Positions 1-8,624 of a stretch of DNA of 64,000 nt are shown one piece after another. Numbering within the stretch: position 1 is the stretch's first letter; the number at the start of each line of letters is the position of its first letter. The notes under the pieces were generated by a model that was not told where the DNA came from, made no database searches, and saw nothing but the letters and a program-made list of their open reading frames with translations. The position numbers and the translations under genes are program-made. The stretch covers positions 110,700 through 174,699 of the forward strand of contig NZ_MUZA01000005.1 of NCBI RefSeq assembly GCF_021442385.1, given 5' to 3'. Source of the stretch: Micromonospora sp. MH99. GTDB lineage: Bacteria; Actinomycetota; Actinomycetes; Mycobacteriales; Micromonosporaceae.

Positions 1-1
1 C

Positions 2-100
2 CCCACCTACCTCGCGGACCTGCTGCTCGCCGAACTGTTCGTCGAGCCGACGACCGGCCGGTCGCTGGACGCCGCGCTGCGCGAGACCTTCCCCGCCTAG
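2..100 (+). CDS. C-terminal end of an unidentified protein (partial)
   Basis: An open frame enters from the left edge and stops at TAG 98-100, giving 32 residues that contain LADLLLAELFVEPTTG. The codons have the strong third-position G/C bias of real genes here. The stop overlaps the stop of the convergent acetyltransferase by a few bases. Too little remains to name a family. Confidence 0.5.
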   Translation, partial: PTYLADLLLAELFVEPTTGRSLDAALRETFPA

Positions 101-546
101 CTCGTGGATCGGGGCGGACGGGCGAGGTACGCGGTCTTGACGTCCGCCGAGAACCCGCAGGCGCGGTAGAAGGCGTGCGTCGACGGGTCGCGCGAGCCCG
201 TCATCAGCATCGCCTTGTAACAGCCGGCGTCCCACGCCGCCTGGAGCGTGCCGGCCATGATCTGCCGGCCCAGACCGGTGCCGCGCCGGGACTCCTCGAC
301 GACGACGTTCTCGATGACGGCGTAGGGCGACGCCGACCGGCTGATGTTGGGGATCACGTTGAGGTACGTCGTGGCGACGACGACCCCGTCCCGTTCCAGG
401 ACGAACAGGTGCAGCCCCGGTGAGCCCACGATCTGCGCAAAGGCCGCCTCGTCGGATCCGTCGTCCACCACCGGATCGTCCGGGTTCAGCTGCCGGTAGA
501 GGCGGATGATCTGCGCGAAGTCATCGGGCCGGGCCGCACGGAACAT
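97..546 (-). CDS. GNAT family N-acetyltransferase
   Basis: The protein starts MFRAARPDDFAQIIRLYRQL, the usual beginning of a GNAT fold in which the first strand is followed by a substrate-side helix. The acetyl-CoA pyrophosphate loop is visible as RRGTGLGRQIM and the C-terminal strand as ACGF. About 149 residues is normal for a single-domain enzyme. An ATG eight codons upstream (570) would overlap the LysR gene, so the internal ATG at 546 is preferred. The acceptor cannot be read from sequence. It lies 13 bp downstream of the LysR gene on the same strand and may be co-transcribed. Confidence 0.85.
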   Translation of the reverse strand: MFRAARPDDFAQIIRLYRQLNPDDPVVDDGSDEAAFAQIVGSPGLHLFVLERDGVVVATTYLNVIPNISRSASPYAVIENVVVEESRRGTGLGRQIMAGTLQAAWDAGCYKAMLMTGSRDPSTHAFYRACGFSADVKTAYLARPPRSTS

Positions 547-559
547 GCCCCGAGCGTAG

Positions 560-1459
560 TCACCAGCCACCCTTGCCCGCGGACCCGCGGCCGGCCGCCT
601 GCGCCTGCCGCGCGGCGAGGTCGACGAACTCCCGCACCAGCGGTGATCGATTGTCCTCGGCCCAGGCCAGGCACACCTGGTTGGGCCCGAGGTCGTCGAC
701 GGCCACGTGGGCGACGTCCGGTCGGGTGTAGAACGTCGCGATCGACAGCGGCAGGATCACCATTCCCGCGGCCGCGGCGACGTGTTCCAGCTTCTCCTCG
801 ACGGAGGACAGCACGGGCCGGGGGCGGGGATCGCTGTCGCTCGGACGGTTCGGCAGGTCCCGCCACTCGGGCACCACGTCCGGGTCCTGGAGAAGCCGTT
901 CCTCGACCAGCTCGGCGAGGTCGACCGACTCCTTGCCGGCCAGACGGTGCTCGCGAGGCAGGACCACGACCCGCGGTTCGCTGAACAGGGGGCGCAGGCT
1001 CAGGCCGCGCTTGTCGACCGGAAGGCGTACGTAGCTGACGTCGGCGCGTCCCTCGCGTACCACGTCGGCCTGATCGCGCGGGGAGGTGCGCACCACATCG
1101 ACGGACAGGTCGGGGTGCCGCTCGGCGATCGCGCGAGCCTCGGCGGTGACGATGATGCCGGGCATGAACGCGATGGTGAACGTCGACCTGCCGTGCGCGG
1201 CCCGTTGCACCCGTCGGTGCAGTGCCTCGGCCGAGGCGAGCAGCGGACGGGCGTCGGTCAACAGTTGACGACCGGCCTCGGTCAGTACGGTGGAGCGGCG
1301 GTCCCGGACGAACAGCTCGGCGCGAAGTTCCTGCTCGAACGCCCGGATCTGGCGCGACAGGACCGGCTGGGCGATGTGCAGCCGCGCCGCGGCCCGCCCG
1401 AAGTGCAGCTCCTCGGCGACCGCCACGAAGTAGCGGAGCTTGCGCAGATCGACATCCAT
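560..1459 (-). CDS. LysR family transcriptional regulator
   Basis: The 299-residue protein opens with DLRKLRYFVAVAEELHFGRA and continues through a LysR winged helix-turn-helix (RLHIAQPVLSRQIRAFEQEL), followed by a periplasmic-binding-like co-inducer domain. The frame is open further upstream, but family alignment fixes the start at ATG 1459 (MDVDLRKL). It is divergent from a short-chain dehydrogenase 144 bp away, the classic LysR arrangement, so it probably controls that gene and itself. The ligand is unknown. Confidence 0.9.
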   Translation of the reverse strand: MDVDLRKLRYFVAVAEELHFGRAAARLHIAQPVLSRQIRAFEQELRAELFVRDRRSTVLTEAGRQLLTDARPLLASAEALHRRVQRAAHGRSTFTIAFMPGIIVTAEARAIAERHPDLSVDVVRTSPRDQADVVREGRADVSYVRLPVDKRGLSLRPLFSEPRVVVLPREHRLAGKESVDLAELVEERLLQDPDVVPEWRDLPNRPSDSDPRPRPVLSSVEEKLEHVAAAAGMVILPLSIATFYTRPDVAHVAVDDLGPNQVCLAWAEDNRSPLVREFVDLAARQAQAAGRGSAGKGGW

Positions 1460-1602
1460 CCGTTCCCCCGTCCGCCCCCGCATGCGACCTGTCCGACGAT
1501 ACCCTCCGGGCATCACAGCAGGTGAAAGAGGTCTTGGACGTGGGCGACGGAGTCGGCGCATGGTGGGAACCGTCCCCACCACAGATCCGAAAGGACACGA
1601 TC

Positions 1603-2322
1603 ATGAACCTCAGCGACAAGCGCGTCGTCGTACTCGGCGGAACATCGGGAATCGGGCTCTCCACCGCCGTCCGGGCCGCCAGCGAGGGCGCCCAGGTCGT
1701 GGTCGCCTCCCGCAACCAGAGCAGCGTGGACCGCGCCCTGGCGACCCTGCCGACCGGCGCCCAGGGGTACGTGGCCGACCTGACCGACCCCGCCGACGTG
1801 GCCCGACTGTTCCAGGACATCGGCCCGTTCGACCACCTCGTCTACACCGCCGGCGAGCCACTCGCGCTGATGTCCGTCGACGCCCTCGACCTCGCCGCCG
1901 CTCGTGCCGCCTTCGACCTGCGGTACTTCGGCGCCCTGTCCGCTGTCAACGCGGCGCTGCCGCACCTGCGGCCCGGTGGGTCGATCACCCTCACCACCGG
2001 CACCGCCAACCATCGGCCGAGTGCCGGCTGGACGGTCCCGTCCAGCATCACCGGGGCGATCGACGCCCTGGTCCGCGCGCTCGCCGTCGAACTCGCCCCG
2101 ATCCGGGTCAACGCCGTCTCGGCCGGCGTGATCCGCTCGCCACTGTGGGACTCCCTGACGGAGGAGACCCGAGAGCAGATGTACGCCCAGCTCGGCGAGT
2201 CACTTCCGCTGGGTCGGGTGGGCGAGCCGGAGGAGGTTGCCGAGACGTTCGTCTATCTGCTGCGGGCGACCTACAGCACCGGCACGGTGGTGACCATCGA
2301 CGGCGGCACCCTGGTCTCCTGA
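1603..2322 (+). CDS. Atypical short-chain dehydrogenase/reductase (SDR)
   Basis: A 239-residue Rossmann-fold protein. The nucleotide-binding glycine motif GGTSGIG is near residues 12-18, and an SDR C-terminal strand pattern (IRVNAVSAGVI) and a closing TIDGG motif are present. AAAGGA precedes the ATG at good spacing. The usual YxxxK catalytic pair is missing: the expected segment reads AGWTVPSSITGAIDAL, without Tyr or Lys in register. It therefore belongs to the atypical SDRs whose chemistry is uncertain. It is divergent from the LysR regulator, its likely controller. Confidence 0.85.
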   Translation: MNLSDKRVVVLGGTSGIGLSTAVRAASEGAQVVVASRNQSSVDRALATLPTGAQGYVADLTDPADVARLFQDIGPFDHLVYTAGEPLALMSVDALDLAAARAAFDLRYFGALSAVNAALPHLRPGGSITLTTGTANHRPSAGWTVPSSITGAIDALVRALAVELAPIRVNAVSAGVIRSPLWDSLTEETREQMYAQLGESLPLGRVGEPEEVAETFVYLLRATYSTGTVVTIDGGTLVS

Positions 2323-2383
2323 GCCCGACCCCGCAGAGTCGACAGTGGAGCGGCCCCGCACCACAGTGCCGGACCGTCGCCGG

Positions 2384-3109
2384 TCAGGAGCCCGACGGGC
2401 CCCGGTCGTCGAACTCGTAGGTGGTGGTCAGGGCCTCCGGCAGGTCGGGGACGAGGGCGTTCGTGCCGTCGACGACCTGCACGTAGCGCCTGCCCTGAAG
2501 GATCGAGTAGCTGCCGTCGGCGACCCGGTCGATGATGAAGAGCTGCGTCGCCGCGTCCGGGTCACAGGCGCGGGCACGGACGCTGCCCGGCGCGGCGTCG
2601 TGCACGACGGTCATGCAGACCTGGCCGGCTCCGGCCGGGGTGGCCGCCTCGATCCGGAACGCCTTTCCCGCCGGACGCAGGACCCACAGCGCCCGGTCGT
2701 CGACGCCCGCCCCGGCGGTGGCCCGTACGCGGTCGCCGTCCGGGTCGGTCGCCAGCGCCGCCCCGCCGAGGCCGGGAACCACGATCCGGACCTGTCGGCG
2801 ACCGGCGAGGATGTCCTGCGGTCCCGCCGGTGCGGTCTGGCTCGGGGTGGTCTCGGCCGGGGTGGTCTCGCTCGGGGTGGGGGGCGACACCACGCCCGCC
2901 GGGCCACCGGTCGGCGTCGTGACGTCGGCGCGTACCCGCAGCACTGTGGTGCCGACGGTCGCGACCAGCACGGCCAGCCCCACGCCGGTGACGGCCGCGC
3001 GACGCCGCCGCCGGTCGCTGCGCCCCCGCAGCGTCGACGCCGGGGGCAGGGTGGTGACGCGTCGGACCTCGTCGACTATCGCCCGCAGGTCGTCGTGCGG
3101 ATCAGCCAT
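2384..3109 (-). CDS. Single-pass membrane protein, probable partner of the upstream ECF sigma factor
   Basis: The 241-residue protein has a short cytoplasmic N-terminus (MADPHDDLRAIVDEVRRV), an Arg-rich stop, one membrane helix at about residues 38-58, a Thr/Pro-rich linker, and an extracytoplasmic domain with two cysteines. Its start overlaps the sigma-factor stop by 8 bp, so the two are translationally coupled. The layout matches proteins that accompany SigE-like (SigE_fam) sigma factors in actinomycetes. It may act as an anti-sigma or signal sensor, but no zinc anti-sigma HxxxCxxC motif is present. Confidence 0.7.
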   Translation of the reverse strand: MADPHDDLRAIVDEVRRVTTLPPASTLRGRSDRRRRRAAVTGVGLAVLVATVGTTVLRVRADVTTPTGGPAGVVSPPTPSETTPAETTPSQTAPAGPQDILAGRRQVRIVVPGLGGAALATDPDGDRVRATAGAGVDDRALWVLRPAGKAFRIEAATPAGAGQVCMTVVHDAAPGSVRARACDPDAATQLFIIDRVADGSYSILQGRRYVQVVDGTNALVPDLPEALTTTYEFDDRGPSGS

Positions 3110-3602
3110 GGGAGGTTCCCTCCTGGTTCGCCTCGGTCAGCAACCCGGCCATCGCGCGGCGACCACGGGCGAGGTACGTCTTGACGGTCCCGACGGGCGC
3201 CCGCATCTCGGCTGCCACCTCGGCGACACTGAGGTCGTTCAGGTGGTGCAGCACGACGGCGCGGCGCTCGTTGGCGCTGAGCCGTTGCAACGCCTGGATC
3301 AGCGCCACGTGGTCCTCGCTGAGGCCGGGCACGCTCACCTCGACGGCGGCCCGGTGGTGGGCACGGATCCGGTTGAACGTCTTACGCCAGCTGCTCACCG
3401 CCGCCCGGGAGGCCACCGCGCGGACCCACGCCTCCGGGCTGTCCGCCTCCCGGACGGTGTGCCAGCGCTGCCAGGCCCGCATGAACGCCTCCGCGACGGC
3501 GTCCTCGGCCTCGCTGCGGTTGCCGGTCAGCGCGTAGACGTGACCCACGATCCGCCCGGCGCAGGCGGCGTAGAGGGCATCGAACTCCTCAGCATCACGC
3601 AT
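3102..3602 (-). CDS. ECF-type RNA polymerase sigma factor (SigE family)
   Basis: The 166-residue protein has region 2 (DALYAACAGRIVGHVYALTG, then AEDAVAEAFMRAWQRW) and region 4 with a helix-turn-helix (LSVAEVAAEMRAPVGTVKTYL). This size and order are typical of the actinobacterial SigE-family ECF group. The start is ATG 3602, just before the conserved MRDAEEFDALY. It is the first gene of a two-gene operon with the membrane protein and is divergent from a secreted S8 protease. A Crp-type palindrome lies between them. Confidence 0.88.
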   Translation of the reverse strand: MRDAEEFDALYAACAGRIVGHVYALTGNRSEAEDAVAEAFMRAWQRWHTVREADSPEAWVRAVASRAAVSSWRKTFNRIRAHHRAAVEVSVPGLSEDHVALIQALQRLSANERRAVVLHHLNDLSVAEVAAEMRAPVGTVKTYLARGRRAMAGLLTEANQEGTSHG

Positions 3603-3692
3603 CCGACCTGCGCCCCTCCGAAGCCTTGTCCCCCTGGTCACCGCGCATGGAACTCGCCGCGTCGATCCGGCCGCCCCTCGGCGGGGTCGGTT

Positions 3693-3708
3693 TGTGACCA
3701 CGGTCACA
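3693..3708. promoter_or_regulatory. Perfect Crp/GlxR-type palindrome TGTGA-N6-TCACA
   Basis: The sequence TGTGACCACGGTCACA has 7-bp perfect arms around AC and exactly fits the cAMP receptor family consensus TGTGA-N6-TCACA used by actinobacterial Crp/GlxR. It sits about 78 bp before the protease start and 91 bp before the sigma-factor start, so it could serve either promoter. Binding is inferred, not shown. Confidence 0.6.
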
Positions 3709-3785
3709 CCCGCGAAGATCAACCGGCGGGCGGGTCCAGGCGTCATCGTGCCGTCCCGGGAGACGCCCGTGGCGGAGAGGACGAT

Positions 3786-6700
3786 GTGCGACGACGTCAA
3801 CGACGCGCCCTGACGGCCGGGGTGCTCGCGACAGCACTGGTCGCGGCGGGCCTGACGGCCAACCCGGCGAGCGCGCAGGTGCGGCCGGCGGCCACCGTCT
3901 CCGGCACGCCCAGCAGGCCCGGCACGCCCGGCACCTTCACGTTGATCACCGGCGACCGGGTGTCCGTCGACGCGGCCGGCCGCCCGGCGATCGAGCGGGG
4001 AACGGGACGGGCCGCGATGCGGTTCGTGAGCAGCCGCGAGGGTGGCCACCAGTTCGTCATCCCGGTGGACGCCATGCCGCTCCTGCGCGACGGGCGGCTC
4101 GACCGGCGGCTGTTCGACCTCACCACGCTCGCCGAGTTCGGCTACGACGACCGGGCGGCCGAGTTGCCGCTGCTGGTGGCGTACCCCGGAAAGAGCGCCG
4201 CGGGGGCGCGGACCGCTACCGTCGGCGGCGACGGGCGTGTGCGGGCCGACCTGCCCGCCGCCCACGCCCTCGCGGTGCGGGCGGGCCGCGACGACCGGGT
4301 GACGCTGTGGTCGTCGCTCACCCGGGGCACGTCGATGGCGCGCACGCTCACCGACGGGGTCAGCGCCATTTGGCTCGACGGCAAGCGGCGGGTGACGCTG
4401 GACCGCAGCGTGCCGCAGATCGGCGCCCCGGCGGCCTGGCAGGCCGGCTTCGACGGCACCGGCGTCACCGTCGGCGTGCTGGACACCGGCATCGACGCCA
4501 CCCACCCCGACTTCGCCGGGCACCTCACCGAGGTCCGGGACTTCACCGGCGGCGGCGACCCCGCCGACGCCGTCGGTCACGGCACCCACGTGGCGTCGAC
4601 GATCGTGGGCAGCGGCGCCGCGTCCGGTGGCCGGTACCGGGGCGTCGCGCCGGGCGCGAAGCTGCTCGTCGGCAAGGTCTGCGCCACCACCGAGTGCCAG
4701 GACTCGGACATCATCACCGGCATGCAGTGGCTCGCCCCGCAGACCAGGGTGGTCAACCTGAGCGTGGGCGGCGACGACACGCCCGGCCTCGACCCCCTGG
4801 AGACGGCGGTGCAGGACCTCAGCCGCCAGTACGGCACGCTGTTCGTGGTCGCCGCCGGCAACGAGGGCAAGCCGAAGTCCGTGTCCTCGCCGGCGTCCGC
4901 CGACGACGCGCTCGCCGTGGCGGCCGTCGACGCCGACGACCAGCGGGCGTACTTCTCCAGCCGGGGCCCGCGCGTCGGCGACAATCACATCAAGCCCGAG
5001 ATCAGCGCGCCGGGCGTCGACATCGTCGCGGCGGCCCCCGGCGGCGACTACGCCACCATGTCGGGCACGTCGATGGCCACCCCGCACGTGGCGGGCAGCG
5101 CCGCGATCCTCGCCGGCCAGCACCCGGACTGGACCGGCCCGCAGCTCAAGGCCGCGCTGATGGACTCGGCCAAACCGACCGGCGCGGACACCCTCTACGA
5201 GCAGGGCGCCGGCCGGGTCGACATCGCCCGCGCGGTCGCCCAGCCGGTCGCCGCCGACGTGGCCGCCATCGACTTTCCCGTCCAGCGCTGGCCACACGCC
5301 GACGACACCCCCGTCACCCGGGTCGTCGGCTACCGCAACACCGGCGCCGCGCCGGTCACCCTGTCGCTGACCGTCGCCCCCGCGCCGGCCGGCATGCTCA
5401 GCGTCAGCCCGACCACGCTCGTGGTGCCGGCCGGCGGACGGGCCGAGGCCACGATCACCGTGGACACCCGGGTCGACGCCGCCGACGGCGTCTACCAGGG
5501 CGCGGTGGTCGCCACCGGCGCCGGCGACCTGCGGGTACGCACGCCGTTCGCCCTCAACCGCGAGATCGAGAGTTACGACGTCGCGCTCCCCCACACGGGT
5601 CGGGACGGGAAACCGGCCACCGAGTACACGACAGTCGCGGCGAACCTCACCACCGGCGAGTTCAGCACCCTCACCGCCGAGCCGGGCGGCGGCACGCTGC
5701 GGCTGCCCGTCGGCCGCTACGCGCTCTACAGCACCATCCACGAGGGAAGCGCCTCGACGCTGCTCGTCCAGCCGGTCCTGGACGTCCACGGCCCGGTGAC
5801 CGAGGCCGTCGACGCCCGTACCGCCAAGCCCGTCGCACTGACCGTGCCGCAACGCGACGCCGCGCCCACCGCGATCAACGTGAGCGCGAACTGGGACGAC
5901 GGCTTGCGCTACCCGGGCGTCCAGCTCAGCGGGGTGTCATTCGCGGACGTGTTCTTCGGCCGGATCGGACCCGCCGTCGCCGCCCCCGAGTTCGCCGCGA
6001 CGCTCGGCGTCGGGCTCGGCCGCCCCGGTCGGGACGGGACCTTCCGCAACAGCCCCTACACGTACGACCTCGCCTACGTCCGCCAGGGCGACATGTTCAC
6101 CGGCCTGTCGACGAAGCTGACGCCGAAGAACCTCGCCACCGTCGACGTGACCTATCGCCGCCAGTCGACAACGGCGACGGCGGTCCGCTTCCACCGCGCG
6201 GCGGCGGCCGGTGGATCCGGCCCGATCGGGTCGCACACGCCCATCGACCTGCCCTTTCACGGCACGGAGTACTACAACACCGACGGCGGCCTCACCTGGA
6301 CCTCCACGTTCGTCGAGGGCGACAACTCCACCATGCAGGAGTCGTCCCTCCAACCGGGACGGACGTACACCCAGACCTGGAACGCGGCACCGTTCGGCCC
6401 GTCGGTGACCCAGGCGCCGACCCTGAGCCCCCTGGGGTACGCGGGACGCGACGGCGACACCATCTCGATCGCGTCGCTGCCCCTGTTCGGTGACGCGACC
6501 GGCCGCCCCGCCAGCCGCGACGACCTGCCGGTCGAGGTGCGGCTGTTCCGCAACGGCACCCGGATCGGCACGTCGGACAGTCCGTGGGCGGAGTTCACGG
6601 TGCCCGCCGGCAAGGCCGACTACCGGCTGGAGGCGACCGCCCGGCGCGGCGCCCCGGACACGCTGTCGACGTCGGTCACGGTGGCCTGGACGTTCACCTC

Positions 6701-7034
6701 CGCGCACACCTCGGCGCCGCAGCGGCTGCCGCTGACCACGGCCCGCCCGACGCCGAAGCTCGACGACATCAACACCGCCCGCGCGGGGCGGGTCATGCCC
6801 GTCGCTGTCAGCCTGGACCGGCAGGCCGGCTCGTCGGCAGCGGCCAACCGGACGCTCGGCGTCGCCGCGTCCTTCGACGACGGCGCAACGTGGGTCGCGC
6901 TGCCGGTGCGGCACGGCGTCGCCCTCGTCACCCACCCCCGTCGGCCCGGTTTCGTCGCGCTGCGCGTGACGGCGACGGACACCGCCGGCAACACGGTGAC
7001 GCAGACGGTGCTGCGGGCCTACCGCACCGCGTGA
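3786..7034 (+). CDS. Secreted S8 family (subtilisin-like) serine protease
   Basis: The 1,082-residue preproprotein starts at GTG 3786 behind GGAGAGGA. A Sec-type signal peptide follows (Arg-rich start, hydrophobic core LTAGVLATALVAAGL, cleavage near PASA). A propeptide precedes the peptidase S8 domain. The catalytic residues are visible as Asp233 (VLDTGIDATHPD), His265 (GHGTHVAS) and Ser429 (SGTSMATPHVAG). The remaining ~620 residues contain an Fn3-like stretch and beta-rich domains seen in large actinomycete subtilases. It probably acts outside the cell on peptides or proteins. It is divergent from the ECF sigma operon. The frame runs open upstream, but the signal peptide and ribosome site fix this start. 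Confidence 0.92.
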   Translation: MRRRQRRALTAGVLATALVAAGLTANPASAQVRPAATVSGTPSRPGTPGTFTLITGDRVSVDAAGRPAIERGTGRAAMRFVSSREGGHQFVIPVDAMPLLRDGRLDRRLFDLTTLAEFGYDDRAAELPLLVAYPGKSAAGARTATVGGDGRVRADLPAAHALAVRAGRDDRVTLWSSLTRGTSMARTLTDGVSAIWLDGKRRVTLDRSVPQIGAPAAWQAGFDGTGVTVGVLDTGIDATHPDFAGHLTEVRDFTGGGDPADAVGHGTHVASTIVGSGAASGGRYRGVAPGAKLLVGKVCATTECQDSDIITGMQWLAPQTRVVNLSVGGDDTPGLDPLETAVQDLSRQYGTLFVVAAGNEGKPKSVSSPASADDALAVAAVDADDQRAYFSSRGPRVGDNHIKPEISAPGVDIVAAAPGGDYATMSGTSMATPHVAGSAAILAGQHPDWTGPQLKAALMDSAKPTGADTLYEQGAGRVDIARAVAQPVAADVAAIDFPVQRWPHADDTPVTRVVGYRNTGAAPVTLSLTVAPAPAGMLSVSPTTLVVPAGGRAEATITVDTRVDAADGVYQGAVVATGAGDLRVRTPFALNREIESYDVALPHTGRDGKPATEYTTVAANLTTGEFSTLTAEPGGGTLRLPVGRYALYSTIHEGSASTLLVQPVLDVHGPVTEAVDARTAKPVALTVPQRDAAPTAINVSANWDDGLRYPGVQLSGVSFADVFFGRIGPAVAAPEFAATLGVGLGRPGRDGTFRNSPYTYDLAYVRQGDMFTGLSTKLTPKNLATVDVTYRRQSTTATAVRFHRAAAAGGSGPIGSHTPIDLPFHGTEYYNTDGGLTWTSTFVEGDNSTMQESSLQPGRTYTQTWNAAPFGPSVTQAPTLSPLGYAGRDGDTISIASLPLFGDATGRPASRDDLPVEVRLFRNGTRIGTSDSPWAEFTVPAGKADYRLEATARRGAPDTLSTSVTVAWTFTSAHTSAPQRLPLTTARPTPKLDDINTARAGRVMPVAVSLDRQAGSSAAANRTLGVAASFDDGATWVALPVRHGVALVTHPRRPGFVALRVTATDTAGNTVTQTVLRAYRTA

Positions 7035-7039
7035 CCGGT

Positions 7040-7073
7040 GGAGTCCGGGATGACCGCCGTCGCCCCGGACTCC
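7040..7073. terminator. Hairpin between convergent genes
   Basis: Arms GGAGTCCGGG (7040-7049) and CCCGGACTCC (7064-7073) form a 10-bp stem with a 14-nt loop just after the protease stop. There is no T-run, as is common for GC-rich actinomycete terminators. It can serve both the protease and the convergent gene. Confidence 0.5.
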
Positions 7074-7101
7074 CCCGCCGGCTGTGGGCGGCCCGCGGCC
7101 T

Positions 7102-7692
7102 TCAGGAGTCGGCCGGCACCCCCGCGTCGAGCTGGCCGATCATCGGGGCCAGAAGCTCGTTGAGCTCCCGGGCCAGCACCGTTACCGCCCTGCGCGCCGC
7201 GGCCGCCACCTGATCCTGCGGCCCGGCGGGCGCCGGCGGCAGATCACCGAGCGGGACCGGCGCCTCGACCTGGAGCAGCGCGCGCAGGTGCGGGTTGCGC
7301 GTCACGTCCTGCTCCGACGGGGTCGTGTACTGGCCGAACAGCTGCGGCCAGTCCTGCCAACCCCGGTCGCGCTGCCACTGTTTCGTCCAGGTCAGCTCCG
7401 CCGGCCAGCGGGAGATCACCGTCACCGCGCACACCATGCCCCCGTCCCACGGGCTGCGCGTGCAGGACGCCGACAGGATCCGCCGGTGCCAGCGGACGTA
7501 ACCCGGCTCCAGCTCACCCGCGATCCGCCACGCGGTCGCCGCGAAACTCACCGGCGCGATGTCGTCCCAGCTGGGAGCGAACTCGTCGATCCGCCTCAGC
7601 ACCTCGGCCTCGTAACGGCCGCGACCGTCGACGCCGTGCTCCCGGTCGAAGTTCTCGTCGAGCCAGAAAGCGCGCGGTTCCGGCATGGTCAT
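7102..7692 (-). CDS. Hypothetical protein, 196 aa
   Basis: A soluble, tryptophan-rich protein (FAPSWDDIAPVSFAATAWR, later WTKQWQRDRGWQDWPQLFG) with no signal peptide or membrane helix. I do not recognise a family. Codon bias is normal and the reading is uninterrupted. The start is MTMPEP, with ATG at either 7692 or 7686; the second sits better behind GGGG. It is convergent with the protease and stands alone. Confidence 0.6.
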   Translation of the reverse strand: MTMPEPRAFWLDENFDREHGVDGRGRYEAEVLRRIDEFAPSWDDIAPVSFAATAWRIAGELEPGYVRWHRRILSASCTRSPWDGGMVCAVTVISRWPAELTWTKQWQRDRGWQDWPQLFGQYTTPSEQDVTRNPHLRALLQVEAPVPLGDLPPAPAGPQDQVAAAARRAVTVLARELNELLAPMIGQLDAGVPADS

Positions 7693-7864
7693 CCCCGTTC
7701 ACAGCGGCCACCTCTTCGGACATCGTAGGGACCGCACGCTCCGGCGTGGCGAATGTTCGCTCTCAGCGGCACGCTCCCGCCTCCCGACGCCGGCCGGCTC
7801 CGCCACGCGTTTGCTGCTAGCGTGACCCGGCTTCGACACCATGATCACGGGGGAACGACCAGGC

Positions 7865-8551
7865 ATGAACTGTGCGCGGTGCGGACAAGCGCTCGATCAT
7901 CCCGGGCAGGGACACAGCTGCGTCGGCGGCCCCGACCCCGTGGCCCGGCCGCCCGCGGGCTGGCGGGCAACCCTGTGGACGCTGGTCACGCTCGCCGGGG
8001 CGTTCGCCGCGCTCTCGCTGCTCCGGGCCGCGATCGACGCCGACGTGATCAAGTCGCCCGGCGCGGGTGCCCTCACCGCGCTCTCGATCGTCGTGCCGCT
8101 GGCGCTCTTCTTCGCCTTCCTCGCCTGGTCGAACCGCACGAAGAGCGCCGTCGAAGCCCACGGGGGCACGCTCGCCGCCGTCCGCAACTGGGCTGTCGCC
8201 GGGGGGTCCCTCCTGCTCTTCCTGTCGTACCTGCTGCCGATGAAGACGCCTGTGGCGTTCCATCTCGTCCGGGCGCTGGCCGCGCTCCTCGTCATCGTCG
8301 GCGCGTGGATCCTGCACCGCCGGGTGGAACGACTGCTCGCCGAACCGGCGGCCCCACCTGCCGCCGTCCGTCCCGACGGCCCGCAGGGCGCGGGCGAGCG
8401 CGGCCACCTGCCGCAGCAACGAGGCGTGTCGACCACCGGGATGCCGCTGTCCCCTGAGCCGCAGCCCGAGGACTGGAACGCCGCCCTCTGGGACCCGGAG
8501 GTGCAGCGGGACATCGAGGCGCGGCAACGCCGCAGCAGCCCGCCGGCCTGA
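7865..8551 (+). CDS. Four-helix membrane protein with N-terminal zinc-ribbon-like motif
   Basis: The 228-residue protein begins MNCARCGQAL and continues with HSC, a small metal-binding-like knot. About four hydrophobic helices follow, near residues 35-55, 68-88, 105-125 and 133-150, then a hydrophilic tail rich in Pro and Gln. GGGGGAA about 9 bp upstream supports ATG 7865 over an upstream ATG at 7841. Function is not known. It may be a generic integral membrane protein of the type often found singly in actinomycetes. Confidence 0.7.
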   Translation: MNCARCGQALDHPGQGHSCVGGPDPVARPPAGWRATLWTLVTLAGAFAALSLLRAAIDADVIKSPGAGALTALSIVVPLALFFAFLAWSNRTKSAVEAHGGTLAAVRNWAVAGGSLLLFLSYLLPMKTPVAFHLVRALAALLVIVGAWILHRRVERLLAEPAAPPAAVRPDGPQGAGERGHLPQQRGVSTTGMPLSPEPQPEDWNAALWDPEVQRDIEARQRRSSPPA

Positions 8552-8624
8552 CCGGGGCACCAGACGCGACCTACGGACAAGCCCGACCGACGGCCACCCG
8601 CACGATCACGCCCAGGAGCAGACC

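Noticed and set aside
2532..3785. N-terminal extension of the S8 protease
   Set aside because: The frame is open upstream but crosses the divergent sigma operon. A signal peptide and a ribosome site fix the start at 3786.
4307..6493. Long alternative frame inside the protease gene
   Set aside because: Arg/Gly/His-rich shadow of the protease codons with no domain.
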